A stretch of 64,000 bases of DNA from Clostridiales bacterium (GTDB lineage: Bacteria; Bacillota; Clostridia; Christensenellales; Aristaeellaceae): the NCBI GenBank assembly GCA_012729115.1, contig JAAYDR010000023.1:62001-126000 (forward strand), given 5' to 3'. Under the pieces are notes generated by a model. That model had not been told where the DNA came from, did not search any database, and was given only the letters and a program-made list of their open reading frames with translations. The translations under genes and the position numbers were made by a program. This document shows positions 1-8,043 of this stretch, in pieces; position 1 is the stretch's first letter, and every line of letters begins with the position of its first letter.

Positions 1-1
1 T

Positions 2-1426
2 ATGCTGCGGGCCCAGGCACAGGGATTGGATTCCATCCGCATCACAGCCGCGTTTGATCCCAACTTACGCCAACTGGCAGTGACCCAGGAGATCACCCTC
101 ATGAACCGGGAAGAGGAGAAAAGGAACAGCCTGGTTCTTCGCACCCTCGCCAATGCTTTTCAAAGCCCGGATACCAGCCCCACCGCCTCAGAAGAACTAT
201 ACCAGAAATGTTATCCTCATGGTTTTTCCTCCGGATCCCTGGCTATCTCTTCCGCTCGCCTCCGCCGGGAAGGGGAAGAAGGCCGCGATATCCAATACCG
301 CTATACGGACGAGGCCAAGACCGTTCTTCTCTTTCCCCTGGAACTTCCCTGGGAGAATGGCCAAACCTTAATTCTGGAGCTTCACTACACCCTCACGATC
401 CCCCGGCTGGCAGGCCGGTTTGGGGAAAATAACGGAATCTGGGCACTGGGCAATGCTTTCCCCCTGCCTGCCGTGTACCGGGACGGTGCTTACCGGGAGG
501 ATCCCTACTACGCCGTGGGAGACCCCTTTATAAGCGAATGCATGAACTTTACCGTCCAGTTGAGCCTGCCTCAGGGATACACTGCCGCGGGAAGCGCATG
601 GCCCAGCGTGACCCGGCAAGAGAGCGGAAACAGTCTGTATGCCTTTGAGGCCCTGGCGGTTCGCGACTTTGCCCTGTGTCTGTCTGACGGCTACCGCTTG
701 GCCCAGGCCATGGAGGATGGCGTGCTGGTGAGCGCTTATGCCAAGAATATCGGGCAGGCCAGGGAGGCTCTGGGCTTTGCCCGCCAGGCTCTGGCCTGCT
801 ACAAGCGGCATTTTGGGGCTTATCCCTATCCGGTCTATACCCTGGCCCAGGTGGATTTCCCTTTCGGGGGGATGGAATATCCGTCCTTGGTGATGCTGGG
901 CGGCGATCAGCTGCGCCAGGGCGGCGAGACCCTGGAGTTGCTGGTGGCCCATGAAACTGCTCATCAATGGTGGTATGGGATCGTGGGAAGCGACCAGGTG
1001 AACCAGGCCTGGCAGGACGAAGCGCTGTGCGAGTACAGCCTTCTGCCCTATATGCAGGACTATCATGGTTTCCAGGCCCGGGAGGAAATCCGGTTTTCCC
1101 GCATTGAAACCGCCATGCGTGTTACGGTCTCTCTGGGAATCACTCCCGGCAGTCCTTTGCGTTTTTTTGCGAGCGGCAGCGAGTACGCTACGGTTGTCTA
1201 CGGCAGGGGTGCAGCCTTTCTGGTTGCACTGGACAATGCTCTGGAAGGCAGGCTTGACGATTTTCTTAAAGCATATTATGATCGATATGCATTTCTCCTG
1301 GCGACCCGGAAGGATTTTGAGGAGGAGCTTCAGGCCTTCTCCGGTGAGGACTGGAGCTCACTGATGACAGATTATTTGGATACATTCATGATTAGGTCAC
1401 TGTCTGGTATCCCAGTACTTACATAA
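2..1426 (+). CDS. M1 family aminopeptidase, 5' end cut by window edge
   Basis: Zinc peptidase of the M1 (gluzincin) family, which removes N-terminal residues from peptides. Counting from the first visible Met, HETAHQWW near residue 317 supplies the two zinc histidines and the catalytic Glu. A further Glu in QDEAL follows after 18 residues as third ligand. GGMEYP near residue 288 corresponds to the family's GxMEN substrate-binding motif. The N-terminal part is the beta-sheet domain; the first visible codon is probably internal, so any signal peptide or membrane anchor lies outside the window. The C-terminal helical domain is short, as in small bacterial M1 relatives. The next gene begins 17 bases after the stop, so the two may be co-transcribed. 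The family is certain; the substrate is unknown. Confidence 0.88.
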   Translation: MLRAQAQGLDSIRITAAFDPNLRQLAVTQEITLMNREEEKRNSLVLRTLANAFQSPDTSPTASEELYQKCYPHGFSSGSLAISSARLRREGEEGRDIQYRYTDEAKTVLLFPLELPWENGQTLILELHYTLTIPRLAGRFGENNGIWALGNAFPLPAVYRDGAYREDPYYAVGDPFISECMNFTVQLSLPQGYTAAGSAWPSVTRQESGNSLYAFEALAVRDFALCLSDGYRLAQAMEDGVLVSAYAKNIGQAREALGFARQALACYKRHFGAYPYPVYTLAQVDFPFGGMEYPSLVMLGGDQLRQGGETLELLVAHETAHQWWYGIVGSDQVNQAWQDEALCEYSLLPYMQDYHGFQAREEIRFSRIETAMRVTVSLGITPGSPLRFFASGSEYATVVYGRGAAFLVALDNALEGRLDDFLKAYYDRYAFLLATRKDFEEELQAFSGEDWSSLMTDYLDTFMIRSLSGIPVLT

Positions 1427-1443
1427 GCGAGGAAAAACCCACA

Positions 1444-2598
1444 ATGCAAAGTGATGCAAAGGATACCGCCGTTCTGATCCCAAGCTTCCATCCGGATCAT
1501 CGGCTGGCTCCCTACGTGCGGGCTCTGCTGGAGGCGGGCCTGGGCAAGATCGTGGTAGTGGATGACGGCAGCGGTCCCGACAGCCTCCCCTTCTTTGATT
1601 CCATCACTCCCCATGAAAGGCTCGAGGTAATCCACTATCAGCCCAATCGGGGCAAGGGGGTTGCCCTCAAGCGAGGGATGGAATACCTGCGGGATCACTG
1701 CCCGGACTGCGCCTATATCATTACCGCGGACAGCGACGGACAGCATACGGTTCCGGACGTGCTGCGCATGTGCGAAGAGCTTCATCGATTTGGGGATGCA
1801 GCCTCAGAGGAGAAAACGCAGCCGGTTGGCATGCTGCTGGGTAGCCGGGACTTTTCCCAGCCTCATGTGCCCAATAAGAGCCGGACAGGGAACCGGATCA
1901 CCTCTGTTGTGTTTCGCCTTCTTTATGGCCGTTGGGTTCAGGACACACAGACAGGGTTGAGAGGTTTCTCCAGGGAGCTGCTGCCCGCCATGATTGCCGT
2001 AAAAGGAGACCGCTATGAGTATGAAATGAACATGCTCATCTTCTGCGCCACCTCAAAAACCCCCATCCGCGCCCTGCCCATTGAGACGGTCTATGAGAAC
2101 AACAACGAGGGCAGCCATTTCCGGGCGGTGCGGGACAGTGCGCGGATCTATGGCGTGATCTTTGCCGGTTTCTTCCGCTTCATCAGTTCCTCGGCCTTAA
2201 GCTTTTTAGTGGACTACGGCACGTACAGACTGTTGAACTTTTTACTGCTAAAGGGCGCGATCCCTTCCCTGGAGAAATGGATTCATTTGGGCATGTTTAA
2301 CCTTCTGCCCCGGATCGCCATTGCCACCGCACTGGCCAGGCTGGTGTCGGGCACCGTGAACTTCCTTGTGAACAAGCGCTTTGTCTTTGACCATTCCGGC
2401 CCTGTCGGCAAGAGCCTTCCCCGCTATCTGGGGGTATTCTTCCTGATCATGACATTGTCAGCGGTACTGACCAGCAATTTGCACCTGTGGCTGGGCTGGA
2501 GTGAGAATGCCGTGAAGATCCCCGTGGACATTCTCCTCTTTTTTCTCAGCTATCTATTGCAGCGAAAGTGGGTCTTTCTCAAAGAAATCCCTCACTAA
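1444..2598 (+). CDS. GT2 glycosyltransferase fused to GtrA-like membrane domain
   Basis: Probably transfers a sugar from a nucleotide sugar to a polyprenyl phosphate and helps move the lipid-linked sugar across the membrane. Residues 1-225 are a GT-A fold of the DPM1/GT2 type: VVVDDGSG at the start of the fold, then TADSDGQH carrying the DxD metal site. Residues about 235-384 contain four hydrophobic helices and match GtrA, a small membrane protein of O-antigen and teichoic-acid glycosylation. The two are usually separate genes but are fused here. It follows the M1 peptidase closely. The sugar and acceptor polymer cannot be read from sequence. Confidence 0.85.
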   Translation: MQSDAKDTAVLIPSFHPDHRLAPYVRALLEAGLGKIVVVDDGSGPDSLPFFDSITPHERLEVIHYQPNRGKGVALKRGMEYLRDHCPDCAYIITADSDGQHTVPDVLRMCEELHRFGDAASEEKTQPVGMLLGSRDFSQPHVPNKSRTGNRITSVVFRLLYGRWVQDTQTGLRGFSRELLPAMIAVKGDRYEYEMNMLIFCATSKTPIRALPIETVYENNNEGSHFRAVRDSARIYGVIFAGFFRFISSSALSFLVDYGTYRLLNFLLLKGAIPSLEKWIHLGMFNLLPRIAIATALARLVSGTVNFLVNKRFVFDHSGPVGKSLPRYLGVFFLIMTLSAVLTSNLHLWLGWSENAVKIPVDILLFFLSYLLQRKWVFLKEIPH

Positions 2599-2699
2599 GT
2601 TTCCCTGGTACCCACCGGACAGCCAGGATACACTACCCAGGCAGCAGCATTGGCTGCCTGCGGGAGCCGCCGCCAATGGACAAGCGGTCTGTGGATTTG

Positions 2700-3161
2700 C
2701 TACTTGCTGACAGAGCCTGTAGGACAACCCTGGCAGCCTCCCTGACAGGCGTCCAAACGGATGTTCTGGGCCCAAAGGCTCATGGAGATGACATCCTTCT
2801 GTGCAGCTTCTTTTTCATCAGGAGTAAATCCATACCGGGTAAAAAAGGGAACCATCTCCGGAGGAGCTGCCAGCCGTACCTGCCTTCCATGGTGAACCAA
2901 TACCTTGTAGAGAACCAGCCGCACCAGGAGGTCTCCAAAGCCCCGTTTCCGTGCCCCGGGCAGAACACCCAGCTCTCCCAGATAAAAGGCTCCTTCCTTC
3001 CACCAAAGCCGGGCGATGCCCACTGGGATTTCTCCGTCACAAACCACCACCTGCTGGGCTTCGCCGTCCAAAGCATCCCGGCCTCTTTGGAAGATCGCCC
3101 GCCGAAGGTCCAACGGTATGGTGATATCGCTGCCCTGGGGAAACCACTTGCCCTGTACCAT
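2700..3161 (-). CDS. GNAT family N-acetyltransferase with Cys-rich C-terminal tail
   Basis: Acetyl-CoA dependent N-acyltransferase of the GNAT fold, 153 residues. The central strand YLGELGVLPGARKRGFGD carries the Q/RxxGxG/A acetyl-CoA pyrophosphate loop. The start is taken at 3161 because AAAGGAGG lies six bases upstream; ATGs at 3167 and 3185 sit too close to or before that site. After the GNAT core comes a short tail with Cys-x3-Cys-x2-Cys and glycines, which is not part of the fold and could bind metal or be oxidised. It stands alone, convergent with the GT2 gene and divergent from the DUF896 gene. The substrate is unknown. Confidence 0.78.
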   Translation of the reverse strand: MVQGKWFPQGSDITIPLDLRRAIFQRGRDALDGEAQQVVVCDGEIPVGIARLWWKEGAFYLGELGVLPGARKRGFGDLLVRLVLYKVLVHHGRQVRLAAPPEMVPFFTRYGFTPDEKEAAQKDVISMSLWAQNIRLDACQGGCQGCPTGSVSK

Positions 3162-3241
3162 GCCCATCCTCCTTTGAGAATTCATCGGTCTTGCTTGATG
3201 TTAACCCATACCCGTTTGCGGACGAAAGGAGCGGTTGCCTG

Positions 3242-3457
3242 ATGGAGAGGGAAAAAATCGAAAGAATCAACGAATTGAAGCGGCTAAGCCGCGAAAGGGA
3301 GTTGAGTGAGGAGGAGCGCAGCGAGCAGGCCGCCCTGCGTGCCGAATACATCGCCGGCTTTCGCGAGAACATGCGGCAACTGCTGGATGGCATTCGTATC
3401 CAGGAAACGGACGGCTCCCTGACTCCCCTAAAAAAGAAAGGGGACATACGCTCCTAG
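3242..3457 (+). CDS. DUF896 (YnzC/YmjA-like) small protein
   Basis: Protein of 71 residues of the DUF896 family, found throughout Bacillota. The N-terminal half is a charged helical hairpin (KIERINELKRLSRERELSEEE) ending in the family's conserved EYI-x-FR-x-N sequence. The start at 3242 follows AAAGGAG by about ten bases. The longer open frame from 3191 would add unrelated residues. B. subtilis YnzC is linked to the SOS regulon, but no LexA box was found here. Cellular role is unknown. Confidence 0.85.
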   Translation: MEREKIERINELKRLSRERELSEEERSEQAALRAEYIAGFRENMRQLLDGIRIQETDGSLTPLKKKGDIRS

Positions 3458-3763
3458 CGCTGCCCACTTCTTTACTATATCATAAAAACCCAACTCATTC
3501 AAGGACAAAATCTTCGTGGAAAGGGTTGTATTTTGGGGTGGTTGGGTTATAATAGGATTGAGCCAAGAGGGAGAGGGAAAGGGACGATGCTCCGCACCAA
3601 GGCCGTAAATGCCCATCCATTGCCAACTGTGCAGACAAGGCGTGATGCAGGCAGACGGGAGGTGTGCCCGGCGCAAGGTTTCCTCTGGTAACCCCATTGA
3701 TCCTCAGGCGCGCTGGGAAGCGGCTTTGCCGCTGGAAATTTGCAGCAGAGAGGGGCGATTCCA
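3458..3763 (+). promoter_or_regulatory. Promoter and long untranslated leader before the DUF1292 gene
   Basis: This gap of 306 bases contains a promoter-like pair TTGTAT (3526-3531) and TATAAT (3548-3553), spaced 16. Transcription would start near 3560, about 200 bases before the DUF1292 start. The leader is G-rich and has a short hairpin AGCGGC-TTT-GCCGCT at 3719-3733 just before the ribosome site. I could not match it to a known riboswitch, 6S, SRP, tmRNA or RNase P pattern. Function of the leader is open. Confidence 0.5.
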
Positions 3764-4150
3764 TTGTACAATGACGACCAACCCCTGAGCGGCGCAACCG
3801 CCGACGAAATGGACCAAGACCTCATCGAAGGTTTGGATGAGGATGGAAACAAAGTTCTCCTGGAAGTTGTGCGCTATTTCTTTTACAACGGTGAAGAGTA
3901 CGTTGTCTTGGGTGACGCCCAGCAAAATAGCCAATGCGGTTGCGACTGCGATCACTGTGACCATGACCACGAGGACGACGGAGACGACGAGGAAGAAGTA
4001 GACCTCTATATCATGAAAGTCGTCGAATCCGAGGAAAACGGTGAGGAAATAGAAGAATTTGTCCCCGTGGAAGACGAAGCCCTGCTCGAAAAACTCATTG
4101 AGGTTGTTCAGGCGGATTTCGAAAGCGATTTGGAAGGCATTGAGGAGTAA
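3764..4150 (+). CDS. DUF1292 (YrzB-like) protein with His/Cys/Asp-rich segment
   Basis: Acidic cytoplasmic protein of about 128 residues. Two blocks match DUF1292: EGLDEDGNKVLLEVV-RYFFYNGEEYVVL and, after an insert, EEVDLYIMKVVESE. Between them is a segment dense in Cys, His, Asp and Glu (CGCDCDHCDHDHEDDGDDEEE), which looks able to bind metal. The start is uncertain: TTG at 3764 follows AGAGGGG by about eight bases, while TTG at 3740 has no clear ribosome site. In related genomes DUF1292 genes often lie near ruvX and alaS, but that neighbourhood is absent here. A terminator-like hairpin follows at 4386. Role unknown. Confidence 0.82.
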   Translation: MYNDDQPLSGATADEMDQDLIEGLDEDGNKVLLEVVRYFFYNGEEYVVLGDAQQNSQCGCDCDHCDHDHEDDGDDEEEVDLYIMKVVESEENGEEIEEFVPVEDEALLEKLIEVVQADFESDLEGIEE

Positions 4151-4385
4151 GCCCCATTTCTCCATCTGAGTCGGTGAGAACGGTTACCCAAAGGATCTTT
4201 CCACTTTTCGGGGCCCTCAATCGCTGTGGGAACACCAGGTATCCAAAGGATTTTCACAGAAAGGACCCAAGAGACCAAAGGATTGGTTTTATATAGAGAT
4301 CGCTTTCCAATCCCAGGCCAGGTTTTGATCCGATTTCTCAGGGACCCAGGTTCGAGCAGGCAGGAAAACTCCATAGGTTTCAAAG

Positions 4386-4414
4386 CCAGGCTGCGAAAGC
4401 AGCCTGGTATTTAT
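4386..4414 (+). terminator. Hairpin terminator between DUF1292 gene and cutC
   Basis: Perfect 9-bp stem CCAGGCTGC / GCAGCCTGG with a GAAA loop, followed by TATTTATTAT. It lies between two convergent genes and could stop transcription from the left; the following T run is interrupted, so efficiency is unclear. Confidence 0.6.
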
Positions 4415-4432
4415 TATCCCTTCTATGCGTGA

Positions 4433-5173
4433 CTACAAGCATTGACGCACCTGGGCAACATACGCGCCGTCAATCATCTCAAAGCTATCCTCCGGGGGAT
4501 AGAGCGCGCCCCCAAAGAAGATATCCCTGTTATTGTGCGTGGAAGCGTCTTCAACGCGCTTATGCCGCGCAATATGGATCTGGGAACAACCGGTCTCCTG
4601 CACCACCCGGGGCGCGTTGCCAAGGGTGATTCCTGCGCCAGGCAGGATTTGGATAGCACCTTGAGCAAAGCGGATCATCTCCGCAATGGTATCCAGGGCG
4701 GAAAACACATCCGGTGCCTGCCCGCTGGTCAGAACCCGGGTAATCCCCAGCTTGATCAGTATTTCCAGCGCCTGCTTCCAGTCGGGAGTTACATCGATGG
4801 CCCGATGAAATACGCTCTCCCTGCCCCGGGTCATCTCCGCCAGTTCACGGGTGCGGGCTTCATCCACCGTGCCGTTCGGGTGCAAAAAGCCAAACACCAA
4901 CCCGTCCGCGCCGCTTTGCAGCAGAGCGTGCGCATCAGCCAAGGCTGTCTGATACTCGGCCCTGGTGTAGCAAAATCCGCCGGGTCTTGGCCTTACCATC
5001 GTCATGATCGGAATGGGGACCGCTTCCCTGGCTACCATCAGTGAACCGATCGATGGGGTCAGCCCGCCGTGAAACAGGCTGGAATTAAGCTCCACCCGAT
5101 CCGCTCCCGCCTTCCAGGTCTGAATCACATCATCAGCGGAGCCGCAGCATACCTCCATTTTAATCCCATGCAT
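4433..5173 (-). CDS. cutC: CutC family TIM-barrel protein
   Basis: Protein of 246 residues matching CutC over its whole length: MEVCCGSADDV at the start, RVELNSSLFHGGLTPS, MVRPRPGGFCYT, the GADGLVFGFL strand, and LTSGQAPD and LPGAGI in the C-terminal half. CutC has been linked to copper homeostasis, but the biochemical activity is not settled, so the name is by homology only. A ribosome site GGGAGG lies about ten bases upstream of ATG 5173; a second in-frame ATG at 5158 is possible. It is a single gene, divergent from the EamA transporter. Confidence 0.9.
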   Translation of the reverse strand: MHGIKMEVCCGSADDVIQTWKAGADRVELNSSLFHGGLTPSIGSLMVAREAVPIPIMTMVRPRPGGFCYTRAEYQTALADAHALLQSGADGLVFGFLHPNGTVDEARTRELAEMTRGRESVFHRAIDVTPDWKQALEILIKLGITRVLTSGQAPDVFSALDTIAEMIRFAQGAIQILPGAGITLGNAPRVVQETGCSQIHIARHKRVEDASTHNNRDIFFGGALYPPEDSFEMIDGAYVAQVRQCL

Positions 5174-5276
5174 CCTCTTGTGACACCTCCCGGGTCCTTG
5201 TTATTCACCCACCGTGTGCTGATCCTATCACAAACGAACCACAAACGAATCCTTCGTGCGATAAGGACGGACAGCC

Positions 5277-5305
5277 TTGACAGCTGTCTTTTGCCATGGT
5301 ACCAT
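5277..5305 (+). promoter_or_regulatory. Sigma-A type promoter of EamA transporter gene
   Basis: TTGACA at 5277-5282 and TACCAT at 5300-5305 with a 17-base spacer, 67 bases before the ATG at 5372. A nearby direct repeat of ACAAACGAA (around 5229-5250) could be an operator or belong to the divergent cutC promoter. Confidence 0.65.
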
Positions 5306-5371
5306 AGGCAAACTTGGTCTGATGATCAGCATGCAACCCGCAATGGCCCAAGGCTTTGGAGGGTAGATCCT

Positions 5372-6346
5372 ATGAACCGCACTTTCCGCGCCAATATGAT
5401 GCTTCTCACCGCCGCGCTGATCTGGGGCGTAGCATTTGTGCCCCAGGGCATGGCCATGGACAGCATGCCTCCCTTCTCCTTCAATGGCATCCGCATGCTG
5501 TTGGCAGGACTCACACTGATGGTCTGCATCGCTTTGATAAGGCGTCGGGACAAAACCATCGATGGGTCTAAGCAGGACCCCCACTCCAAAAAATCCTGCG
5601 CCCCATCTGTGATGCGCACCACGGTGCTGCCCGGCTGCCTGTGCGGTTTGATTCTGTTTGTGGCCAGTTCCTTTCAGCAGCTGGGTCTGCAGGACTCCAC
5701 CCCCGGCAAGGCGGGCTTTATTACTGCGCTGTACATTGTCCTGGTACCCCTGGTGGGTTTGTTTCGAGGAAAGAAAATCGGCCCTCGGGTCTGGTTGGCA
5801 GTGGCGCTGTCCGCCCTGGGCTTGTTTTTTCTATGCGTGACCTCTGAACTGGTCATGGGCCCTGGGGACTTGTACCTGATCCTCTGCGCTTTTTGCTTCA
5901 CAGGTCATATTCTGGTTATTGACCATTTCGCCCCCGGAGCAGACTGCATGAAGATGAGCTGCATCCAGTTTTTTGTAGCAGGAACCTTGGCGACCCTCGT
6001 CGCCGCTCTCTTTGAAAAGCCCACCTTAGGCGGAGTCCGGCAGGCGATTTTTCCCATACTTTATACAGGCAGCCTCAGCGGCGCTGTTGGATACACCCTG
6101 CAGATGCTGGGCCAACGGGACACCAGTCCGACGGTTGCCTCCCTGCTGATGTGCCTGGAAAGCGTCTTTGCAGTGCTGGCTGGGTGGATACTTCTCAAGG
6201 ACACGCTCAGCCCACGGGAACTGCTGGGTTGTGCCCTCATGCTGGCGGGCATTGTGCTGGCACAGTTCCCCCTGTCCCGTGATTCAAGCCCCCATGAACT
6301 CCCTGCCTATGTACATGGAAGTGAAGAAATCCGTCCCAAGGCATGA
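5372..6346 (+). CDS. EamA/DMT superfamily transporter
   Basis: Integral membrane protein of 324 residues with about ten hydrophobic helices in two EamA repeats. The first begins with MLLTAALIWGVAFVPQGMAM and contains FNGIRMLLAGLTL; the second ends with the ...SLLMCLESVFAVLAGWILLKDTLSPRE pattern typical of drug/metabolite transporters. The start at 5372 follows TTTGGAGGG by eight bases and lies downstream of the promoter at 5277; the longer open frame from 5069 would begin inside antisense cutC. Substrate unknown; relatives export amino acids or other metabolites. Confidence 0.85.
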   Translation: MNRTFRANMMLLTAALIWGVAFVPQGMAMDSMPPFSFNGIRMLLAGLTLMVCIALIRRRDKTIDGSKQDPHSKKSCAPSVMRTTVLPGCLCGLILFVASSFQQLGLQDSTPGKAGFITALYIVLVPLVGLFRGKKIGPRVWLAVALSALGLFFLCVTSELVMGPGDLYLILCAFCFTGHILVIDHFAPGADCMKMSCIQFFVAGTLATLVAALFEKPTLGGVRQAIFPILYTGSLSGAVGYTLQMLGQRDTSPTVASLLMCLESVFAVLAGWILLKDTLSPRELLGCALMLAGIVLAQFPLSRDSSPHELPAYVHGSEEIRPKA

Positions 6347-6407
6347 CTTGAAGGTTCAGTACGAAACACCTTTTCACAGGATCCAAACCCTGCTGCCTGG
6401 GAACCCT

Positions 6408-6767
6408 TTACCGCTTTGGCACGATCTCCAGCCAATAGCCGTCGGGATCGTTGATAAAATAGATCCCCATCTGAGGTTTTTCATAGCAAATGCAGCCCAT
6501 CTGTGCATGTTTGGCGTGTGCAGCCTCATAATCATCCACTTCAAAGGCAAGGTGTGTTTCATTGTCCCCCAGATCATAGGGCTCCTTGCGATGATTCAGG
6601 CACGTGAGCTCCAGTTGAAACTGCCCGCTTTCGTCTGTAAGGAAGCATAAGGTGAAGCCCTCACCCTGTTTGCGGCGAATCTCCAGGAGGCCGAGGGCCT
6701 CCCTGTAAAATGCGACAGAACGTTCCATATCCAATACATTGAAGTTTACATGGATCATCCGAAACAT
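6408..6767 (-). CDS. VOC family (glyoxalase I-like) protein
   Basis: Protein of 119 residues with two beta-alpha-beta-beta-beta units of the vicinal oxygen chelate fold. It opens with IHVNFNVLDMERSVAFYREALGL, has ETHLAFEVDDYEAAHA in the middle and ends FINDPDGYWLEIVPK. His near the start, Glu in the first unit, His in THLAF and Glu near the end fit the four metal ligands of glyoxalase I. It is the second gene of an operon, 31 bases after the metallo-beta-lactamase-fold gene. Lactoylglutathione lyase is the nearest activity, but Clostridia often lack glutathione, so the real thiol substrate may differ. Confidence 0.82.
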   Translation of the reverse strand: MFRMIHVNFNVLDMERSVAFYREALGLLEIRRKQGEGFTLCFLTDESGQFQLELTCLNHRKEPYDLGDNETHLAFEVDDYEAAHAKHAQMGCICYEKPQMGIYFINDPDGYWLEIVPKR

Positions 6768-6798
6768 ATCCTAACCTCCATTTTTCATCCTGTCCGGG

Positions 6799-7671
6799 TT
6801 ACTCCAGGTCCACAGGCAGATCCGAATCCGCGAAAGGATCCTCCCCCTGAGCCTCCATGCGGGTCTTCTCCGGTCTGCGCAAGGGGGCGATGGGCAGGTC
6901 TGCCATGTCTCTGGGCGGCTCAATGATGTGAATGTCCAGCAACTTTTCCTGATACGTAATGGTAGCACTTTCCCCGGGCCGGGTAAGGGCCAGCACCTCC
7001 GTATGGGGGGTTTTTGCCCGTCGGGCAAAATCAATGGCCACCTCCGTCCGATCCTGCCAGTGCATGGGTATAAACACCCTGGGCTTTTGGGTCAGGATAA
7101 AATGATTGGCTCCCGCATCATAAAGCATGCCTTGACGGGGATCCACCGGGAACATCGCCAGGTCGATCCTTTCCCCTTTCATGGGGGCACAGGCAGCATA
7201 AAAGGCATTCTCCGCAGCCTCTATTTCCCGAAGAGAGCTTTCCTGCCGCCAATGCCACAGGTTCAAATCCCCAGCGTGGAAGATGTTGATGCCATAGGCC
7301 CTCACCAGCAAAGAAACCCCCAGGTCGGTGCTGTCAAAGGCCTTGACGCTGATGTCCTGCGCCAGGTCAAGGGTTTCCAGAGGTGCAATGCGCTTTCCCC
7401 GCGTACCGATGGGCATGTCCGAGCTGACGATGTAGGTAACAGGCAAATCCTCCCGCCATTCATAAATCATGGGTGAGAAGTGGTCCGGATGGGCATGGCT
7501 GACGAACACATACACCTGTTCATAAGCGGACAGAATCTGTTTGTTGAGCCTTCCCACTTCCGCAAGCTTGCGACCCTCACCCTCCCAATAGTCAAAAACC
7601 AGCAGCTTTCCACCGATACGTATGGAAAAGCCGCTGTTATAGTGGTAGGTTACTTTCAATTGTTTCTGCAT
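6799..7671 (-). CDS. Metallo-beta-lactamase fold hydrolase
   Basis: Protein of 290 residues resembling UlaG/YtnP-type MBL-fold enzymes. SHAHPDHF near residue 60 is the HxHxDH dinuclear metal motif; FHAGDLNLWH near residue 132 and PMHW near residue 205 give further ligands. N-terminal strands (YHYNSGFSIRIGGKLLVFDYW) begin the alpha-beta-beta-alpha fold. The last 50 residues are a polar tail without a fold signature. GGAGG lies about ten bases before ATG 7671, and a strong promoter lies 170 bases upstream. With the VOC gene it forms a two-gene unit, perhaps for detoxification of a small molecule; that is inference. Confidence 0.78.
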   Translation of the reverse strand: MQKQLKVTYHYNSGFSIRIGGKLLVFDYWEGEGRKLAEVGRLNKQILSAYEQVYVFVSHAHPDHFSPMIYEWREDLPVTYIVSSDMPIGTRGKRIAPLETLDLAQDISVKAFDSTDLGVSLLVRAYGINIFHAGDLNLWHWRQESSLREIEAAENAFYAACAPMKGERIDLAMFPVDPRQGMLYDAGANHFILTQKPRVFIPMHWQDRTEVAIDFARRAKTPHTEVLALTRPGESATITYQEKLLDIHIIEPPRDMADLPIAPLRRPEKTRMEAQGEDPFADSDLPVDLE

Positions 7672-8043
7672 TTACAAGGCGCCTCCATATATTTTACAGA
7701 ATCGTAATATTTATCCTCGCCGGCTGAATTTGGAAGACACATATTACAAATGATTGCTCATGGATGCACTCTTGAAAAACCGAACGTCTCTTTCCCGAAA
7801 GCCAGGATCGGGCCTTTGGGGAAGAGCCGTACCTGATGAGAGTATATCATGTCTGTTACAGTCTGTCAATCAAACGAAGTCTTTTTGAAACCAATTTCGA
7901 ATATTTTCTACATAATATTGTGGCTGAAGAAAAAGGATCCCCCAGCGGCTGTGTACTCCCCTTGACCTGTTGACCAGGTTTACCGCACTAGACTTGGAAT
8001 ATCAAAAAGCACATGATACCATTTCAATGGCAAAACTGCCGAG
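7672..8043 (-). promoter_or_regulatory. Intergenic region with promoter for the MBL-VOC operon
   Basis: On the minus strand TTGACA (7864-7869) and TATACT (7841-7846) are separated by 17 bases: a near-consensus promoter giving a 5' leader of about 160 bases. Near 7964-7977, ACCTG-TTGAC-CAGGT is a short inverted repeat close to the glgP end. No gene or clear terminator was found in the remaining sequence. Confidence 0.65.

Noticed and set aside
3560-3763. 6S RNA, SRP RNA or a known riboswitch
   Set aside because: No matching core motifs (no GGAAGGAAGCAG, no GCCACTG, no CTGAGA). Left as unassigned leader.
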